DNA of 64,000 nt from Alteromonadaceae bacterium XY-R5 (GTDB taxonomy: Bacteria; Pseudomonadota; Gammaproteobacteria; Enterobacterales; Alteromonadaceae), in NCBI GenBank assembly GCA_001660395.1, contig LXWE01000002.1, positions 930,001 through 994,000 of the forward strand. Reading direction: 5' to 3'. The translations under genes were made by a program, and so were the position numbers. Within the stretch, counting starts at the first letter, position 1. Every line of letters begins with the position of its first letter. Under the pieces are notes generated by a model. It saw only the letters and a list, made by a program, of their open reading frames with translations, searched no databases and had not been told where the DNA came from. Of this stretch, positions 28,705 through 39,356 are shown piece by piece.

Positions 28705-29289
28705 ATGAAAACCATTTTACTCGTTACCATAGCCACAGTGCTAATCAGTGGGTGTAGTGCTGTATATACGCCAGCACCGGTTTCAAACAACCCTGCGGAA
28801 GATGATATAGAGACTGATTTGGCATGCCAGGGCGTAACACAGTTACCGCCTGTTCATTCTGCTTATTTGATTCCCATCGAGGATGATAGTTTACTTAGCC
28901 GGGCGTTCGGCAAACCTGAACAGGGTGGTTTGTGTCAGGGGCAGGTGTATCAAAGTACCGCGAGTATCAGATTGTACAGGGCCTGGAATAGTACAAATCC
29001 AAACAGTCGGCTTGGCAGCTGGTGGGCCTTTGAACAACCACAGGGCAATGTTGCAACCTACCGGGAAGAATATGAGATATGCTACCAATGGAGTCCGTTG
29101 GACATGCTGGTAACCTGCAGTCTAAAAGCAGGAACAAAAGTCGTGGTGGGCAATGGACAAAGCGCGCGATGTTCAGATTATCTCATATACCCTGTTTCAC
29201 CTAAACAACAGGTATTTATCGCTGAACCGGCTGATTCAGTCGAAAACTGCGAAGTTGCAATCGGCGAATTTAAATGGAAATCCATGTAA
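28705..29289 (+). CDS. Cysteine-containing lipoprotein of unknown function
   Basis: A 194-residue protein with a signal peptide ending in LISGC (Cys17). The mature part has six more cysteines (in LACQG, GLCQG, EICYQ, VTCSL, ARCSD and ENCEV), which suggests disulfides in the periplasm. I do not recognise a family. AAAGGACGATG lies upstream of the start. Confidence 0.68.
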   Translation: MKTILLVTIATVLISGCSAVYTPAPVSNNPAEDDIETDLACQGVTQLPPVHSAYLIPIEDDSLLSRAFGKPEQGGLCQGQVYQSTASIRLYRAWNSTNPNSRLGSWWAFEQPQGNVATYREEYEICYQWSPLDMLVTCSLKAGTKVVVGNGQSARCSDYLIYPVSPKQQVFIAEPADSVENCEVAIGEFKWKSM

Positions 29290-29329
29290 GCTGAAATCAC
29301 TTTATCCGGTCGGTTGATTACTCGAATGC

Positions 29330-29354
29330 GTGCGTTAGCTGACAGCCAACGCAC
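29330..29354. terminator. Hairpin between convergent genes, possible terminator
   Basis: GTGCGTT (29330-29336) pairs with AACGCAC (29348-29354), with three further inner pairs after one mismatch. No T run follows on either strand. Confidence 0.35.
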
Positions 29355-29364
29355 TTGCCAAAAC

Positions 29365-30453
29365 TTAATCTAAACAAAGCTGATAACGTATTTGGCCAGC
29401 AATTCGATCCACACTAGCGCGCCCTTCATTGATTAACTCATCGGCACGATGAAATTCCATGATGCCAAAATCGCGCAGGTGCGGCTCAATCAGGACATCA
29501 GGAGGATCGCCCGCCAAACGGGAACGAGTCACCCTGGCCTGCAGGATCTCTAACGAACTCGACATCACACTGATCATGCTAGGGGGATGCTGATTGGCTT
29601 TCTTTTCTTTGGCGATGGATGGGGATGTTACTGGCGAAACGTTTTCTGGAAAGGTGTTTACAGGTAATGGTTCTTGATCCAGGGAAAGGTTAGATAGCAA
29701 TTCCTGATTATATTCTTCGTCATCATAATTCACCTCATTTTCCACTTTTGATGGCGTATCATGGGTCATCTTCTGACGCAGTGCTTCCGCTTTATCTCCG
29801 ATTTTTGTTACCCAACTTTGCATCGTGGACTGGGTCTTTTTGAAAAAATCATCGGTTTTGCGCTGGTTGAGCTGCTGCTCCTGAGAGCCTTTTTCAACCA
29901 CTTGTGGACGAAAATCCGCAGTGAGGTTAACAGCAAAGACAAAGTCTGCACCTAACATGCGGCATAAGTTAACCGGCACCGGGTTTACCACCGCACCGTC
30001 AACCAGCCAGCGATCCTGATGCATCACAGGTGGGAATAGCCCGGGAATGGCACAGGAACTGCGCACGGCATCTTTGATCGGGCCTGTTTTAAAACAGACT
30101 TCCTGGCCGGAATAAAGGTCGGTGGCGACTACCGCAAACGGCTTCTGTAGTTGTTCGAAGGTTTCGGCTGAGAATTTCTCGTCCAGGGTCTGGAACACTT
30201 TGGCGCCACTGACCAGGCCGCCTTTGTGTAAACCAACGCCCATCAGGCCAAGTACTTGCCATTCTGTCAGGCTTTTTGCCCAATCGCCGAGTTCAGAAAG
30301 CTTGTTGTTGGTGTATGCACTGCCGACATAGGCGCCAATCGAACAGCCTGCGACTACGTCAATTTTAATGCCCAGTTCTTCGAGTGCCTGGATAATACCA
30401 ATGTGGGCCCAGCCCCTGGCGGCGCCGGCACCCAATGCGAGTCCTATCTTCAT
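29365..30453 (-). CDS. Patatin-like phospholipase (RssA type) with a long low-complexity insertion
   Basis: Probable serine lipid hydrolase. The patatin features are the oxyanion glycines GAGAARGWAH, the nucleophile elbow GCSIG (Ser38) and DGAVVNPVP with the dyad aspartate. It resembles E. coli RssA but has 362 residues because about 110 residues (about 190-305), rich in Gln, Lys, Asp, Glu, Pro and Ser, are inserted before a conserved C-terminal block (LIEPHLRDFGIMEFHRADELI). The insertion looks unstructured. The physiological substrate is unknown. It lies 58 bp downstream of ttcA on the same strand. Confidence 0.85.
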   Translation of the reverse strand: MKIGLALGAGAARGWAHIGIIQALEELGIKIDVVAGCSIGAYVGSAYTNNKLSELGDWAKSLTEWQVLGLMGVGLHKGGLVSGAKVFQTLDEKFSAETFEQLQKPFAVVATDLYSGQEVCFKTGPIKDAVRSSCAIPGLFPPVMHQDRWLVDGAVVNPVPVNLCRMLGADFVFAVNLTADFRPQVVEKGSQEQQLNQRKTDDFFKKTQSTMQSWVTKIGDKAEALRQKMTHDTPSKVENEVNYDDEEYNQELLSNLSLDQEPLPVNTFPENVSPVTSPSIAKEKKANQHPPSMISVMSSSLEILQARVTRSRLAGDPPDVLIEPHLRDFGIMEFHRADELINEGRASVDRIAGQIRYQLCLD

Positions 30454-30511
30454 CTTTTGTCCTCAGGCGAGAGTAATGTGATTACATTATCTTATCTGGG
30501 GACGAACTGCA

Positions 30512-31417
30512 TTATCCCAACTGGCCAATATTAATGACTTTTACGCCGCTGTCTTCTTCGGCAGTAAAATCGGGCTTGTCAAAGGCTATATCACCATCCG
30601 CGAATGGTGCGTCCTGGGTTTTCAGACTGACAAAATCAAACAGTTTCGGATCGGCCAGGTGTGAAGGCGCAACATTCTGGATGGCGCTGAACATACTCTC
30701 GATACGGCCGGGGAAACGTCTGTCCCAATCTTGTAGCATTTCTTTTATCACCTTACGCTGCAGGTTTTCCTGAGAACCACATAGGTTACAAGGAATGATC
30801 GGGAACCCCACCATTTCTGAATAACGGGTAATATCCTTCTCGCAGCAATAGGCCAATGGACGGATTACCATCTGTTTACCGTCATCACTGACCAGCTTTG
30901 GCGGCATGGCTTTTAATTTACCGCCGTGGAACATGTTTAAAAACAGAGTTTCAAGCATGTCATCGCGGTGATGGCCAAGTGCTATTTTAGTTGCACCTAA
31001 TTCAGTCGCAGTACGGTACAAAATACCTCGGCGCAAGCGCGAACAAAGTGAGCAGGTGGTTTTGCCTTCAGGGATCTTGTCTTTAACGATAGAGTAGGTG
31101 TCTTCTTCGACGATTTTGTACTCTACGCCCAGGGTAGCCAAGTACTCTGGTAAAACGTGTTCTGGGAAACCAGGCTGTTTTTGGTCAAGGTTGACAGCGA
31201 CGATATCAAAATTGATCGGCGCAATCTTTTTCAGGAACATTAGAATGTCGAGCAGAGTGTAGCTGTCTTTTCCGCCAGATAAGCACACCATTACACGATC
31301 GCCTTCTTCAATCATATTGAAATCGGCAATGGCCTTACCTGTATTGCGGCGTAGGCGTTTTTGTAATTTATTAAAACTGTACTTTTGCTTGGCAGACAAG
31401 CTTTCTAACTGACTCAT
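30512..31417 (-). CDS. ttcA: tRNA 2-thiocytidine(32) synthetase
   Basis: PP-loop ATPase that thiolates cytidine 32 of certain tRNAs. The PP-loop SGGKDSY and the two CxxC motifs [10 protein letters not shown] and CNLCGSQ that hold the iron-sulfur cluster are intact. The 301-residue length fits. It is downstream of uspE on the same strand, separated by a hairpin terminator; fnr, uspE and ttcA are close neighbours in many gammaproteobacteria. Confidence 0.95.
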   Translation of the reverse strand: MSQLESLSAKQKYSFNKLQKRLRRNTGKAIADFNMIEEGDRVMVCLSGGKDSYTLLDILMFLKKIAPINFDIVAVNLDQKQPGFPEHVLPEYLATLGVEYKIVEEDTYSIVKDKIPEGKTTCSLCSRLRRGILYRTATELGATKIALGHHRDDMLETLFLNMFHGGKLKAMPPKLVSDDGKQMVIRPLAYCCEKDITRYSEMVGFPIIPCNLCGSQENLQRKVIKEMLQDWDRRFPGRIESMFSAIQNVAPSHLADPKLFDFVSLKTQDAPFADGDIAFDKPDFTAEEDSGVKVINIGQLG

Positions 31418-31489
31418 AGTTTACCTGTAAAAATGCTGAACAGACGCGCAGGGGCCTGAGAAGGGCGGCATTATAAAGCAATTGTACAG

Positions 31490-31536
31490 AAATAAAATGG
31501 CGGTGACGGCCCTTGAGGGAGCAATCGTCACTGCCA
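31490..31536 (-). terminator. Probable terminator after uspE
   Basis: An 11-bp stem with one G-U pair (31498-31508 with 31526-31536) encloses a loop that can itself fold (CCCT/AGGG). On the minus strand it is followed by TTTTATTT. Confidence 0.6.
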
Positions 31537-31545
31537 AAGGTCAGC

Positions 31546-32475
31546 CTAGCGTTTAATAGGGCAATCAAAGCCTTCGGGTTTGATTGCAAGCACGTCGCAA
31601 TCTAGTTTATCTATGACGTGTTCAGCGGTATTGCCGAGCAGTGCAGCAGAGAGTCCCTGGCGACCTACCGTTCCAAATACCACAAGTTCAGCGTCTATAC
31701 ACTCAGCAAGGGCGGGGATGACATCTTCCGGTAAGCCTTCTTCTACAAAACATTGGTTGTCAGGGATGTGAAAACGTTGCGCATGGGCTTGCATCGACTC
31801 AGTGTGATACTTCTTGACTGATTCGTTGTAACCCTGTGGATCAAATTCTGGGATCTCAATGGCGATATTTACGGGTGTTCCGGGATAGGAATTGACCAAA
31901 TTAACGCGTGAATGCAACAGTTCAGCGAAGTAATTGGCATTCAAGGTGATGCGTTCATTTAGGGAAAGATGGGCGGGCTCTTCGGTTCCTACGTTTACCG
32001 CAGCGATAATTTGCCCGTCTTCAGGCCAGTCATGTTCTTTAACCAGCAATACGGAAACTGGCGCTTTACGTAACAAGTGCCAATCCGTGGGGGTAAAGAT
32101 CACTGACTTAAGCCCGGCATGCTGATGGGTGCCTTTAACGATTAGGTCATAGTGATGGTCGATTACTTCTATAATAATGCTTTCGTATGGACGGTTGTGC
32201 CAGACTACTTTGACATCAATATTGTGCGATAGATTAGCGTATTCCTGCTCAACATACCCTGCCAGCCATTCCGTACGATCATCAATGACGGCCTGACGCA
32301 TGGTTTCACGTTCATCCATGGATAGCATGGTAGTCATGTCATATGAGAAGTCGTAAATGGTAAGAAAAGCAGTAACAGATGCGCCGCTTTTTTCCGCGAG
32401 TTCTAGTGCACGCGAAAGGGATTTTTGCGTGTCAGCGGTGGGATCAATGACTGCCAGTATTTTTTGATAGTTCAT
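31546..32475 (-). CDS. uspE: Universal stress protein E, two tandem Usp domains
   Basis: A 309-residue cytosolic protein with two Usp domains (about 1-150 and 160-300), matching E. coli UspE, which acts in stress resistance and cell aggregation. The N-terminus MNYQKILAVIDPTADTQKSL is typical. I use the ATG at 32475 with AAAGGA upstream; a longer frame from 32520 is not supported. The usual neighbour fnr lies 5.5 kb away, the efflux operon being in between. Confidence 0.92.
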   Translation of the reverse strand: MNYQKILAVIDPTADTQKSLSRALELAEKSGASVTAFLTIYDFSYDMTTMLSMDERETMRQAVIDDRTEWLAGYVEQEYANLSHNIDVKVVWHNRPYESIIIEVIDHHYDLIVKGTHQHAGLKSVIFTPTDWHLLRKAPVSVLLVKEHDWPEDGQIIAAVNVGTEEPAHLSLNERITLNANYFAELLHSRVNLVNSYPGTPVNIAIEIPEFDPQGYNESVKKYHTESMQAHAQRFHIPDNQCFVEEGLPEDVIPALAECIDAELVVFGTVGRQGLSAALLGNTAEHVIDKLDCDVLAIKPEGFDCPIKR

Positions 32476-32706
32476 AATATTGTCCTTTGTTCCGCAACCA
32501 GCGAAGGGTGATCGCTGCAAATTAAGTCTATGAACATATTACCTTTTCCGCCAGTACAATTATTGCTCAAGATCAATATTCGAAAGGAATACTTACAATT
32601 ATTTAAGGTGTAGACAGTGAATTACGCGGCAGTTTAAACAGACAAAGTAAGCGTTGCGTATTAACCTTATAAACTATTGATTTAGACAAAATTTACGCCG
32701 GACCAA

Positions 32707-32735
32707 TTGATAACATACAAAGTTGTATGTAAGAT
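32707..32735 (+). promoter_or_regulatory. Efflux operon promoter with AcrR-type operator in the spacer
   Basis: A -35 TTGATA (32707-32712) and -10 TAAGAT (32730-32735) are 17 bp apart. An 18-bp palindrome, ACATACAA-AG-TTGTATGT (32713-32730), fills the spacer exactly. Its ACATAC/GTATGT arms match those of the E. coli AcrR operator in front of acrAB. A repressor bound here would block RNA polymerase directly. Confidence 0.78.
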
Positions 32736-32786
32736 TCGGTGCTGAAATTATGGGCTGAGGCCTTATTACTTACATCAGGAGTGGAT

Positions 32787-33929
32787 ATGTCCCACAGATT
32801 TACGTTGCTGGCAGCGAGTCTGGCAACCGTGGCACTTTTTGGCTGTGGCGAGCAAAGCCAAACAACAATGCAAATGCCTACGCCTAAGGTAGATGTGGTT
32901 ACCATCACATCCAAGCCTCTGCAATTAACCACTGAGTTACCCGGCCGCACCAATGATTATCGTCAGGCCGAAATTCGTCCTCAGGTGACCGGTATATTGC
33001 AACAGCGTTTGTTCAAAGAAGGTGAAATTGTTGAAGCGGGTCAGGTGCTTTACCAAATTGATCCTGCGCCATATCAGGCAACGCTAAGCAGTGCCAACGC
33101 AAATTTAGCCAAAGCTCAGGCAACATTCCGCAATGCAGACGTGATATATAAACGTTATCAGGGCCTGCTTAAAAGCAAAGCTGTCAGTCAGCAAGATTAT
33201 GATGATGCTGAAGCCGATTTGCTTGAAGCGAAAGCGGATGTCGCCAGTGCAGAAGCGGAAGTGGTAAGTGCAAAAATTAATTTGGATTACACCAAAATTA
33301 CCGCGCCAATTGGTGGCAAAATCGGACGCTCTTCCGTTACCGAAGGGGCATTGCTCACCGCGAATCAATCAGATGTATTGGCAACAATCCGTCAGTTAGA
33401 TCCGATTTATGTAGATATGACCCAGTCCAGTACCGAATTACTGAAACTTAAGCGCGCGTTAGCAACTGGGAAATTGCAAAAAGAACAGGAAGTGAAAGTC
33501 GCGCTGGAATTGGACGACGGTACTGAATATACCCACGAAGGTACCCTGCAATTTTCTGAAGTTAACGTAGATACAACAACTGGCATGGTGACATTACGTG
33601 CAGTATTCCCAAATGAAGAAGGGGAGTTGCTGCCTGGTATGTTCGTTCGGGCGAAGTTGTTCCACGCCATTGATCCTGATGCCTTGTTAGTGCCACAACG
33701 GGCCGTAAGCCGCACACCAAAAGGTCTGGCGACTGTATTAACCGTCAATGATCAGAATGTCGTTGAGAATAAAGTTGTGCAGGTATCGCGTGCAGTGGGT
33801 GATAACTGGGTTGTGGAATCTGGCCTGAAAAGCGGCGATAAAGTTATCGTGGCTGGTTTGCAAAAGGCTGCATCCGGTGCCACGGTTCAGGCAACCGACG
33901 TGACTAAACAATCTGCCGCTGCTGAATAA
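32787..33929 (+). CDS. RND efflux periplasmic adaptor (membrane fusion) lipoprotein, AcrA/MexA type
   Basis: A 380-residue adaptor linking the inner-membrane pump to an outer-membrane channel. Signal peptide ends ALFGC (Cys20). The lipoyl halves, the alpha-helical hairpin (about 95-170, with repeated KA/EAEV heptads) and the barrel domain follow in order; [35 protein letters not shown] is a family hallmark. I use the ATG at 32787 with AGGAG six bases upstream; the frame's earlier start at 32739 lies at the predicted transcription start. The pump gene follows by 17 bp. No outer-membrane channel gene is present, so a TolC elsewhere must serve. Confidence 0.94.
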   Translation: MSHRFTLLAASLATVALFGCGEQSQTTMQMPTPKVDVVTITSKPLQLTTELPGRTNDYRQAEIRPQVTGILQQRLFKEGEIVEAGQVLYQIDPAPYQATLSSANANLAKAQATFRNADVIYKRYQGLLKSKAVSQQDYDDAEADLLEAKADVASAEAEVVSAKINLDYTKITAPIGGKIGRSSVTEGALLTANQSDVLATIRQLDPIYVDMTQSSTELLKLKRALATGKLQKEQEVKVALELDDGTEYTHEGTLQFSEVNVDTTTGMVTLRAVFPNEEGELLPGMFVRAKLFHAIDPDALLVPQRAVSRTPKGLATVLTVNDQNVVENKVVQVSRAVGDNWVVESGLKSGDKVIVAGLQKAASGATVQATDVTKQSAAAE

Positions 33930-33946
33930 CACGGGAACATAATTTC

Positions 33947-36900
33947 ATGGCAAATTTTTTCATTAACAGGCCGATTTTCGCCTGGGTAATTGCCTTGGTC
34001 ATTATGCTGGCCGGGTTATTATCGATCAAAGAATTACCGATTGAGCAATACCCCAGTATTGCACCACCGCAGGTAAGTATCAGTGCCAGTTATCCTGGAG
34101 CCTCGGCACAGACGGCTGAAAATGCCGTGACCCAGGTCATTGAGCAGGCCATGACCGGGTTGGATAACCTGTTGTACATGTCGGCCAGTTCAGACTCCTC
34201 AGGCAACGTGTCTATGACGCTGACCTTTGATACAGGTACTGATGCCGATATTGCGCAGGTACAGGTACAAAATAAATTGTCTCAGGCTGAACCTTTATTA
34301 CCAGATGCGGTGCGTAATCAGGGTGTCACCGTGGCTAAGTCAAACGGTAGTTTCCTACTGGTTGTCGGCTTTATGTCTAAAAGTGACAATCTGACATCTG
34401 ATGATATGGCGGATTATGTTGTTTCAAATCTGAAAGACCCATTAAGCCGGGTTAACGGGGTTGGAAACGTTCGTGTATTTGGTTCTCAGTACGCCATGCG
34501 TATCTGGTTAGATGCCAACAAGCTTAACCAGTTTCAAATGACAGCCGCAGACGTTGTGTCGGCACTGGAAGTTCAGAACAATCAGGTTACGGCTGGTCAG
34601 ATTGGCGGTACTCCCTCATTACCAGGCCAGCAAATCAATGCTGCTATTCTGGCGCAGACTCGCTTAACCAGCGTTGAAGAATTCGCCGATATTATGCTAC
34701 GGGTAAATGAAGATGGTTCTCAGGTCCGCTTAAAAGATGTCGCTAAAGTTGAATTGGGTGCTGAAAGCTATCAAACCATTGCGCTTTATAATGGTAACCC
34801 TGCTACTGGTATCGCGATAGAACTGGCAACCGGCGCCAATGCACTGGATACCGCCGAAGCCGTCAAGGCCCGTGTAGAAGAGCTTAGTCAGTTCTTCCCG
34901 GAGGGTATGGAATACGTCATTCCATATGATACAACACCGTTTATCGAAATTTCGATTTCATCTGTGGTTGATACCCTGTATGAAGCCGTGATCCTGGTGT
35001 TCCTGGTGATGTATCTGTTTTTGCAAAATTTCCGCGCAACCCTTATTCCGACCCTGGCTGTGCCGGTCGTGTTGTTGGGAACCTTCGGCATCATGGCTGC
35101 ATTCGGATTCAGTATTAACACCCTAACCATGTTTGGTATGGTTTTGGCCATCGGCTTGTTGGTAGATGATGCCATCGTTGTGGTTGAAAACGTCGAACGG
35201 GTAATGGTGGAAGATAAATTGTCGCCAAAAGAGGCCACCCGTAAGTCGATGGGGCAGATCACAGGTGCTCTGGTAGGTATCGGTCTGGTATTGTCAGCGG
35301 TCTTTGTCCCTATGGCCTTCTTTGGTGGGGCAACAGGTGCTATTTATAAACAGTTCTCTATTACGATCGTATCAGCAATGGCCCTGTCTGTTTTGGTTGC
35401 CATTGTATTTACGCCTGCCTTATGTGCCACCATTCTTAAGCCTGTAAACGGTGATCATCACGAGAAAAAGGGCTTTTTCGGTATGTTCAACCGTGGCTTC
35501 AACCGCAGCACCGAGAGTTATCAACGTGGTGTCGCCGGAATGCTGAAGCGTCCGGTACGTTCAATGGCGGTTTATGCGGCGATTATTGCGGTCATGGCGT
35601 TTATGTTTGTGCGTTTACCTAGTTCATTTATTCCAAATGAAGATCAGGGAATTTTCCTAAGCCTTGTGCAACTGCCAAGCGGTGCAAGTCAGGAACGTAC
35701 GCAGGAAGTCATGACTAAGATTGCTGATTTCATGGCAAAAGAGCCGGGGGTTGCCTCAGCCTTTACGGTAAGCGGATTTAGTTTTGCAGGAAGTGGGCAA
35801 AACGTTGGTCTGGTCTTTAGTCGTTTAAAAGACTGGTCTGAACGTGATGCCAGTGAGAGTGTAGATGCAGTAATCGGGCGCTCAATGGCATTCTATTCAA
35901 CCATTAAAGAAGCACAGGCGTTTGCTTTCAACCTGCCTCCTATTCGTGAGTTGGGTAATGCTACCGGTTTTAGTATGTATCTGCAGGATCGTGCTGGATT
36001 AGGGCATGAAGCGTTGTTAGCAGCGCGTAATCGCCTGCTGGGTATGGCAGCACAGAATCCAAACCTGATGGCTGTGCGCCCCAATGGGATGGAAGATGCT
36101 GCTCAACTTCAAATTGACATTGACCAGCAAAAGGCGTTGGCAATGGGCGTTTCCATATCAGACATCAACCAAACATTATCTATTGGTTGGGGGTCAAGCT
36201 ACGTAAATGACTTTATTGACCGGGGCCGAGTGAAGAAAGTTTATGTTCAGGCTGCCGCAGAGTATCGCATGATGCCTGAGGACTTGAATCACTGGTATGT
36301 GCGTAATGATGACGGTGAGATGGTGTCATTTGGTTCTTTTGCATCCAGTCACTGGGTTTACGGACCACAAAGGGTTGAACGCTATAATGGTGTATCAGCC
36401 ATGGAAATTCAGGGGCAGGCTGCACCAGGATTAAGTTCAGGCCTGGCCATGGACACAATGGAACAATTAGTGTCTCAGTTGCCTGAGGGCATTGGCTTTG
36501 AGTGGACCGGCTCATCCTATCAGGAACGACTGTCAGGTGCTCAGGCGCCAGCGCTTTATGCATTGTCTTTATTAGTTGTATTCCTGTGTCTGGCCGCCCT
36601 TTATGAGAGCTGGTCAATTCCATTCTCGGTCATTATGGTGGTGCCATTAGGGATTATTGGTGCGCTAAGTGCTGCATTTTTGCGTGGGCTCGAGAACGAT
36701 GTTTACTTCCAGGTTGGCCTGTTAACGACAATGGGACTCGCCTGTAAGAACGCAATTCTGATTGTGGAATTTGCAAAAGCATTGCAAGAACAAGGAAAGG
36801 ATATCTATACAGCCATCCTTGAAGCAGTGCGGATGCGTTTACGTCCTATCATCATGACATCACTGGCATTCTGTTTGGGTGTGTTGCCTCTGGCAATAAG

Positions 36901-37042
36901 CACAGGCGCGGGGTCTGTTAGTCGCAATGCAATCGGTACGGGTGTGCTCGGGGGCATGATATCAGCAACCTTCCTGGCGATATTCCTGGTGCCGATTTTC
37001 TATCTGGTGATCCAAAAAATGTTTGTTAAAAACAAGGTGTAA
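33947..37042 (+). CDS. RND multidrug efflux permease, AcrB/MexB (HAE1) family
   Basis: Inner-membrane proton-driven drug exporter of 1031 residues. It has the N-terminal [21 protein letters not shown], two large periplasmic loops, and the proton relay DD pair in [18 protein letters not shown] on helix 4, as well as the lysine in [14 protein letters not shown] of helix 10. The length is typical of HAE1 pumps. It is transcribed with the adaptor gene and ends in a strong terminator; the TetR gene behind it points the other way. Confidence 0.95.
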   Translation: MANFFINRPIFAWVIALVIMLAGLLSIKELPIEQYPSIAPPQVSISASYPGASAQTAENAVTQVIEQAMTGLDNLLYMSASSDSSGNVSMTLTFDTGTDADIAQVQVQNKLSQAEPLLPDAVRNQGVTVAKSNGSFLLVVGFMSKSDNLTSDDMADYVVSNLKDPLSRVNGVGNVRVFGSQYAMRIWLDANKLNQFQMTAADVVSALEVQNNQVTAGQIGGTPSLPGQQINAAILAQTRLTSVEEFADIMLRVNEDGSQVRLKDVAKVELGAESYQTIALYNGNPATGIAIELATGANALDTAEAVKARVEELSQFFPEGMEYVIPYDTTPFIEISISSVVDTLYEAVILVFLVMYLFLQNFRATLIPTLAVPVVLLGTFGIMAAFGFSINTLTMFGMVLAIGLLVDDAIVVVENVERVMVEDKLSPKEATRKSMGQITGALVGIGLVLSAVFVPMAFFGGATGAIYKQFSITIVSAMALSVLVAIVFTPALCATILKPVNGDHHEKKGFFGMFNRGFNRSTESYQRGVAGMLKRPVRSMAVYAAIIAVMAFMFVRLPSSFIPNEDQGIFLSLVQLPSGASQERTQEVMTKIADFMAKEPGVASAFTVSGFSFAGSGQNVGLVFSRLKDWSERDASESVDAVIGRSMAFYSTIKEAQAFAFNLPPIRELGNATGFSMYLQDRAGLGHEALLAARNRLLGMAAQNPNLMAVRPNGMEDAAQLQIDIDQQKALAMGVSISDINQTLSIGWGSSYVNDFIDRGRVKKVYVQAAAEYRMMPEDLNHWYVRNDDGEMVSFGSFASSHWVYGPQRVERYNGVSAMEIQGQAAPGLSSGLAMDTMEQLVSQLPEGIGFEWTGSSYQERLSGAQAPALYALSLLVVFLCLAALYESWSIPFSVIMVVPLGIIGALSAAFLRGLENDVYFQVGLLTTMGLACKNAILIVEFAKALQEQGKDIYTAILEAVRMRLRPIIMTSLAFCLGVLPLAISTGAGSVSRNAIGTGVLGGMISATFLAIFLVPIFYLVIQKMFVKNKV

Positions 37043-37093
37043 ATGCATTCCACACTTTGTTTGCTAGAGTGGTAGCACCTGGTGTTACCTCTT

Positions 37094-37126
37094 GGCCAGA
37101 TAATCTTTCGGTTATCTGGCCTTTTT
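37094..37126 (+). terminator. Rho-independent terminator after the RND permease gene
   Basis: A perfect 10-bp stem GGCCAGATAA (37094-37103) with TTATCTGGCC (37112-37121) is followed by five T residues. Confidence 0.92.
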
Positions 37127-37200
37127 GTTTGCACTATAGTGACGTGTAACCAAGCAACGTATTGAAATTTAGAGATTTTGATGTGTTTTATTAGGCATTA

Positions 37201-37226
37201 AAAAAGGGCCCTTCAGGCCCTTTTTT
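37201..37226. terminator. Bidirectional terminator after the TetR gene
   Basis: AAAAAGGGCC (37201-37210) pairs with GGCCCTTTTT (37216-37225) around CTTCA, giving T runs on both strands; it ends the minus-strand TetR transcript. Confidence 0.88.
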
Positions 37227-37236
37227 GTCGCTGCAG

Positions 37237-37851
37237 TTAAGCGCGAAATCCGTCCAGCATTATATCAATTAGCACTTGCGACTTTTTGCTCAAATCGCAT
37301 TGCTCTGGATGTAATAAATACTGGCTAATTAAACCACCAACATAGGCATTTAAGGCTGCTGCAGCTAAACGTGGGTCGAGATCTGCCTTCAGTAGTCCTT
37401 TTTCCTTCGCCCGAACAAAGCCTTGTTCTAAAAACGAGATCGCTTCGTTTTTGCTTTCTTCATGGCGGCACACTGCGGGATTAAGCTCGTCAATGTACTC
37501 ACTGCGGTGAAATACGATCATCAAAATGCGAAAGTGTTGCTCGTTGGTCGCAATTCGGTTTAAGGCTTCAATCATCACATTGCGAATTTGATCGATTGGG
37601 TCCTGTTCTGATTCTTCAGACAGGGTAGCCAGGCTGCCATGAAAGGGGAGGCGGATACGATCTAACATCGCATCATACAAATCGGCTTTATTCTGGAAGT
37701 GCCAATAGATTGCGCCGCGGGTAACGCCTGCGGCTTTGGCAATTTTTTCTAATGTAGTTCTGGAAACACCGTGCTCAAAAAACATTTCTTCAGCGGCATC
37801 AAGAATACATTCTCTGGTTTGCTCCGCTTCAGCTTTGGTCCGTCTTACCAT
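37237..37851 (-). CDS. TetR-family repressor, AcrR type
   Basis: A 204-residue regulator with an N-terminal helix-turn-helix (about 10-60, TLEKIAKAAGVTRGAIYWHFQNKADLYDAM, as in AcrR/TtgR) and a C-terminal ligand-binding domain. It is encoded behind the efflux genes in convergent orientation, unlike acrR of E. coli, which is divergent from acrAB. The palindrome in the efflux promoter has AcrR-like arms and is its probable target; drugs bound by the C-terminal domain would release it. Confidence 0.88.
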   Translation of the reverse strand: MVRRTKAEAEQTRECILDAAEEMFFEHGVSRTTLEKIAKAAGVTRGAIYWHFQNKADLYDAMLDRIRLPFHGSLATLSEESEQDPIDQIRNVMIEALNRIATNEQHFRILMIVFHRSEYIDELNPAVCRHEESKNEAISFLEQGFVRAKEKGLLKADLDPRLAAAALNAYVGGLISQYLLHPEQCDLSKKSQVLIDIMLDGFRA

Positions 37852-37965
37852 AATTTACTCTTATTCTTATTTATTACAGGTACAAGTCCGTCAAAGTCCT
37901 TAATAGTATCAAGGAGTTTACCTAAGCCCCAGTATTAGTTTTGGCAAAACCGACATGATAACGTC

Positions 37966-38673
37966 TTAATTCAGTCTGTTATGTAGCTCCGCCTCATCAC
38001 TGATGGTGATAAATTTACCTTCAACCTGGATGATGTTTTCCTGTTGAAAACGGCTAAACAGGCGACTGATGGTTTCGATAGTTAGGCCAAGATAGTTGCC
38101 GATATCACCACGAGTCATAGACAAACGAAATTGCTTACTTGAGAAACCGCGCTCGCCAAATCGTTCAGATAAATTTGCTAAAAAGTAGGCCAAACGTTGC
38201 TCTGCATTACGTTTATTTAGCAGCATCATCAATTCGTGATCCTGGCTGATTTCATTACTTAAAATTCGCATCATATGGCGGCGAAGCTTAGGCAAGGTGC
38301 CGCTGATTTCTTCAAGCATATTGAACGGGATTTCGCACACCATAGTGGTTTCAAGGGCCACGGTTTGGCTTTGATAAAATTCTTTGTTTAAACCATCAAA
38401 ACCAATAATGTCGCCTGGTAAATGGAAACCGATAATTTGTTCTTCACCATCGGATGAACATACAGAAGATTTTAATGATCCAGAACGCACGGCATACAGA
38501 GTCTGAAAAGGTTGGCCGATGCTGGTGAGAACCTGACCTTTTTGGATAGGTTTGTTACGTTCGATAATGTCATCAAGAGATTCGATTTCAGTCTTGTTTA
38601 AGGACACAGGCAAGCATAGGTGACTGAAGCTGCAATTCTGACAATGAATGGTGAAATTTTCGCCTTTGGCCAT
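37966..38673 (-). CDS. fnr: Oxygen-sensing FNR-family regulator (EtrA/ANR type)
   Basis: A 235-residue CRP/FNR regulator. All four iron-sulfur ligands are present: Cys11, Cys14, Cys20 and Cys113, with exactly the spacing of E. coli FNR C20/C23/C29/C122. The C-terminal helix-turn-helix has [13 protein letters not shown], whose E--SR contacts read TTGAT boxes. It controls anaerobic and microaerobic respiration. It follows the TauE/SafE-like gene by 26 bp at the end of the cbb3 cluster, so part of its expression may come from that operon. A perfect FNR box stands before ccoN. Confidence 0.94.
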   Translation of the reverse strand: MAKGENFTIHCQNCSFSHLCLPVSLNKTEIESLDDIIERNKPIQKGQVLTSIGQPFQTLYAVRSGSLKSSVCSSDGEEQIIGFHLPGDIIGFDGLNKEFYQSQTVALETTMVCEIPFNMLEEISGTLPKLRRHMMRILSNEISQDHELMMLLNKRNAEQRLAYFLANLSERFGERGFSSKQFRLSMTRGDIGNYLGLTIETISRLFSRFQQENIIQVEGKFITISDEAELHNRLN

Positions 38674-38699
38674 AATAAAAGTCTATTTTTAGGTAATAG

Positions 38700-39356
38700 C
38701 TACAAAAATAATAGGGTTAACTTTACTCCCCCGAAGCTAATCAATGCAAGGCCAATTAGCTGGCGAAACGACTTTTCTGACACCAATGTATGTAATTTTT
38801 CTCCACCGCTGGACAAACTCAACATTGCGGGCAATGTGCCCAGTCCAAACATGATCATTACGCTCGCGCCGAGATATGCTGAACCGGATGCCATTGCCCA
38901 ACTTAATGTGGAATAGATGAGTCCGCAGGGCAGCCAACCCCAGATGAGGCCGTAACAATATGCAGAAAGGGGGCTTTGAAAGGGGATAAATCGTTTTGCG
39001 ATTGGGGATATGGGGCGCCAAAGTAAGTTACCTAATCGTTCAAGCTTCGCCAGAATACGCCACCATTCCCCCAAATACAGGCCCAATAACATTAATAGCA
39101 AAATACTGATGAGATTGAGTGTCAGCGGGCCCATCGGAAATGCGGAGGATAATATTGCGCCTAAACCACCCGTTAATGCCCCTGCCATGGCATAGCTACT
39201 GATTCTGCCTAGGTTGTAGGCTAACAGAAAAGGAAAGGCAGGCGTGTCTTTAGGGCAGGCGAAACTGAGCGCTGTTGCTATACCACCGCACATCGCCAGG
39301 CAATGAATACTTCCCGCAATACCAATAAAAAACGCAGACAATAAATCAATCTGCAT
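38700..39356 (-). CDS. TauE/SafE-like (UreH/DsbD_2-type) membrane protein of the cbb3 assembly cluster
   Basis: A 218-residue inner-membrane protein with about six hydrophobic segments. The N-terminal helix has GSIHCLAMCGG, a cysteine pair seen in proteins of this kind encoded beside ccoS, and a later segment has WGWLPCGLIY. A role in copper or redox delivery during cbb3 oxidase maturation is inferred from position only. Its start overlaps the end of ccoS by 11 bases. Confidence 0.82.
   Translation of the reverse strand: MQIDLLSAFFIGIAGSIHCLAMCGGIATALSFACPKDTPAFPFLLAYNLGRISSYAMAGALTGGLGAILSSAFPMGPLTLNLISILLLMLLGLYLGEWWRILAKLERLGNLLWRPISPIAKRFIPFQSPLSAYCYGLIWGWLPCGLIYSTLSWAMASGSAYLGASVMIMFGLGTLPAMLSLSSGGEKLHTLVSEKSFRQLIGLALISFGGVKLTLLFL

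Noticed and set aside
32739-32786. Upstream extension of the efflux adaptor gene
   Set aside because: The predicted transcription start is near 32742 and the lipoprotein signal begins at 32787 with a good AGGAG.
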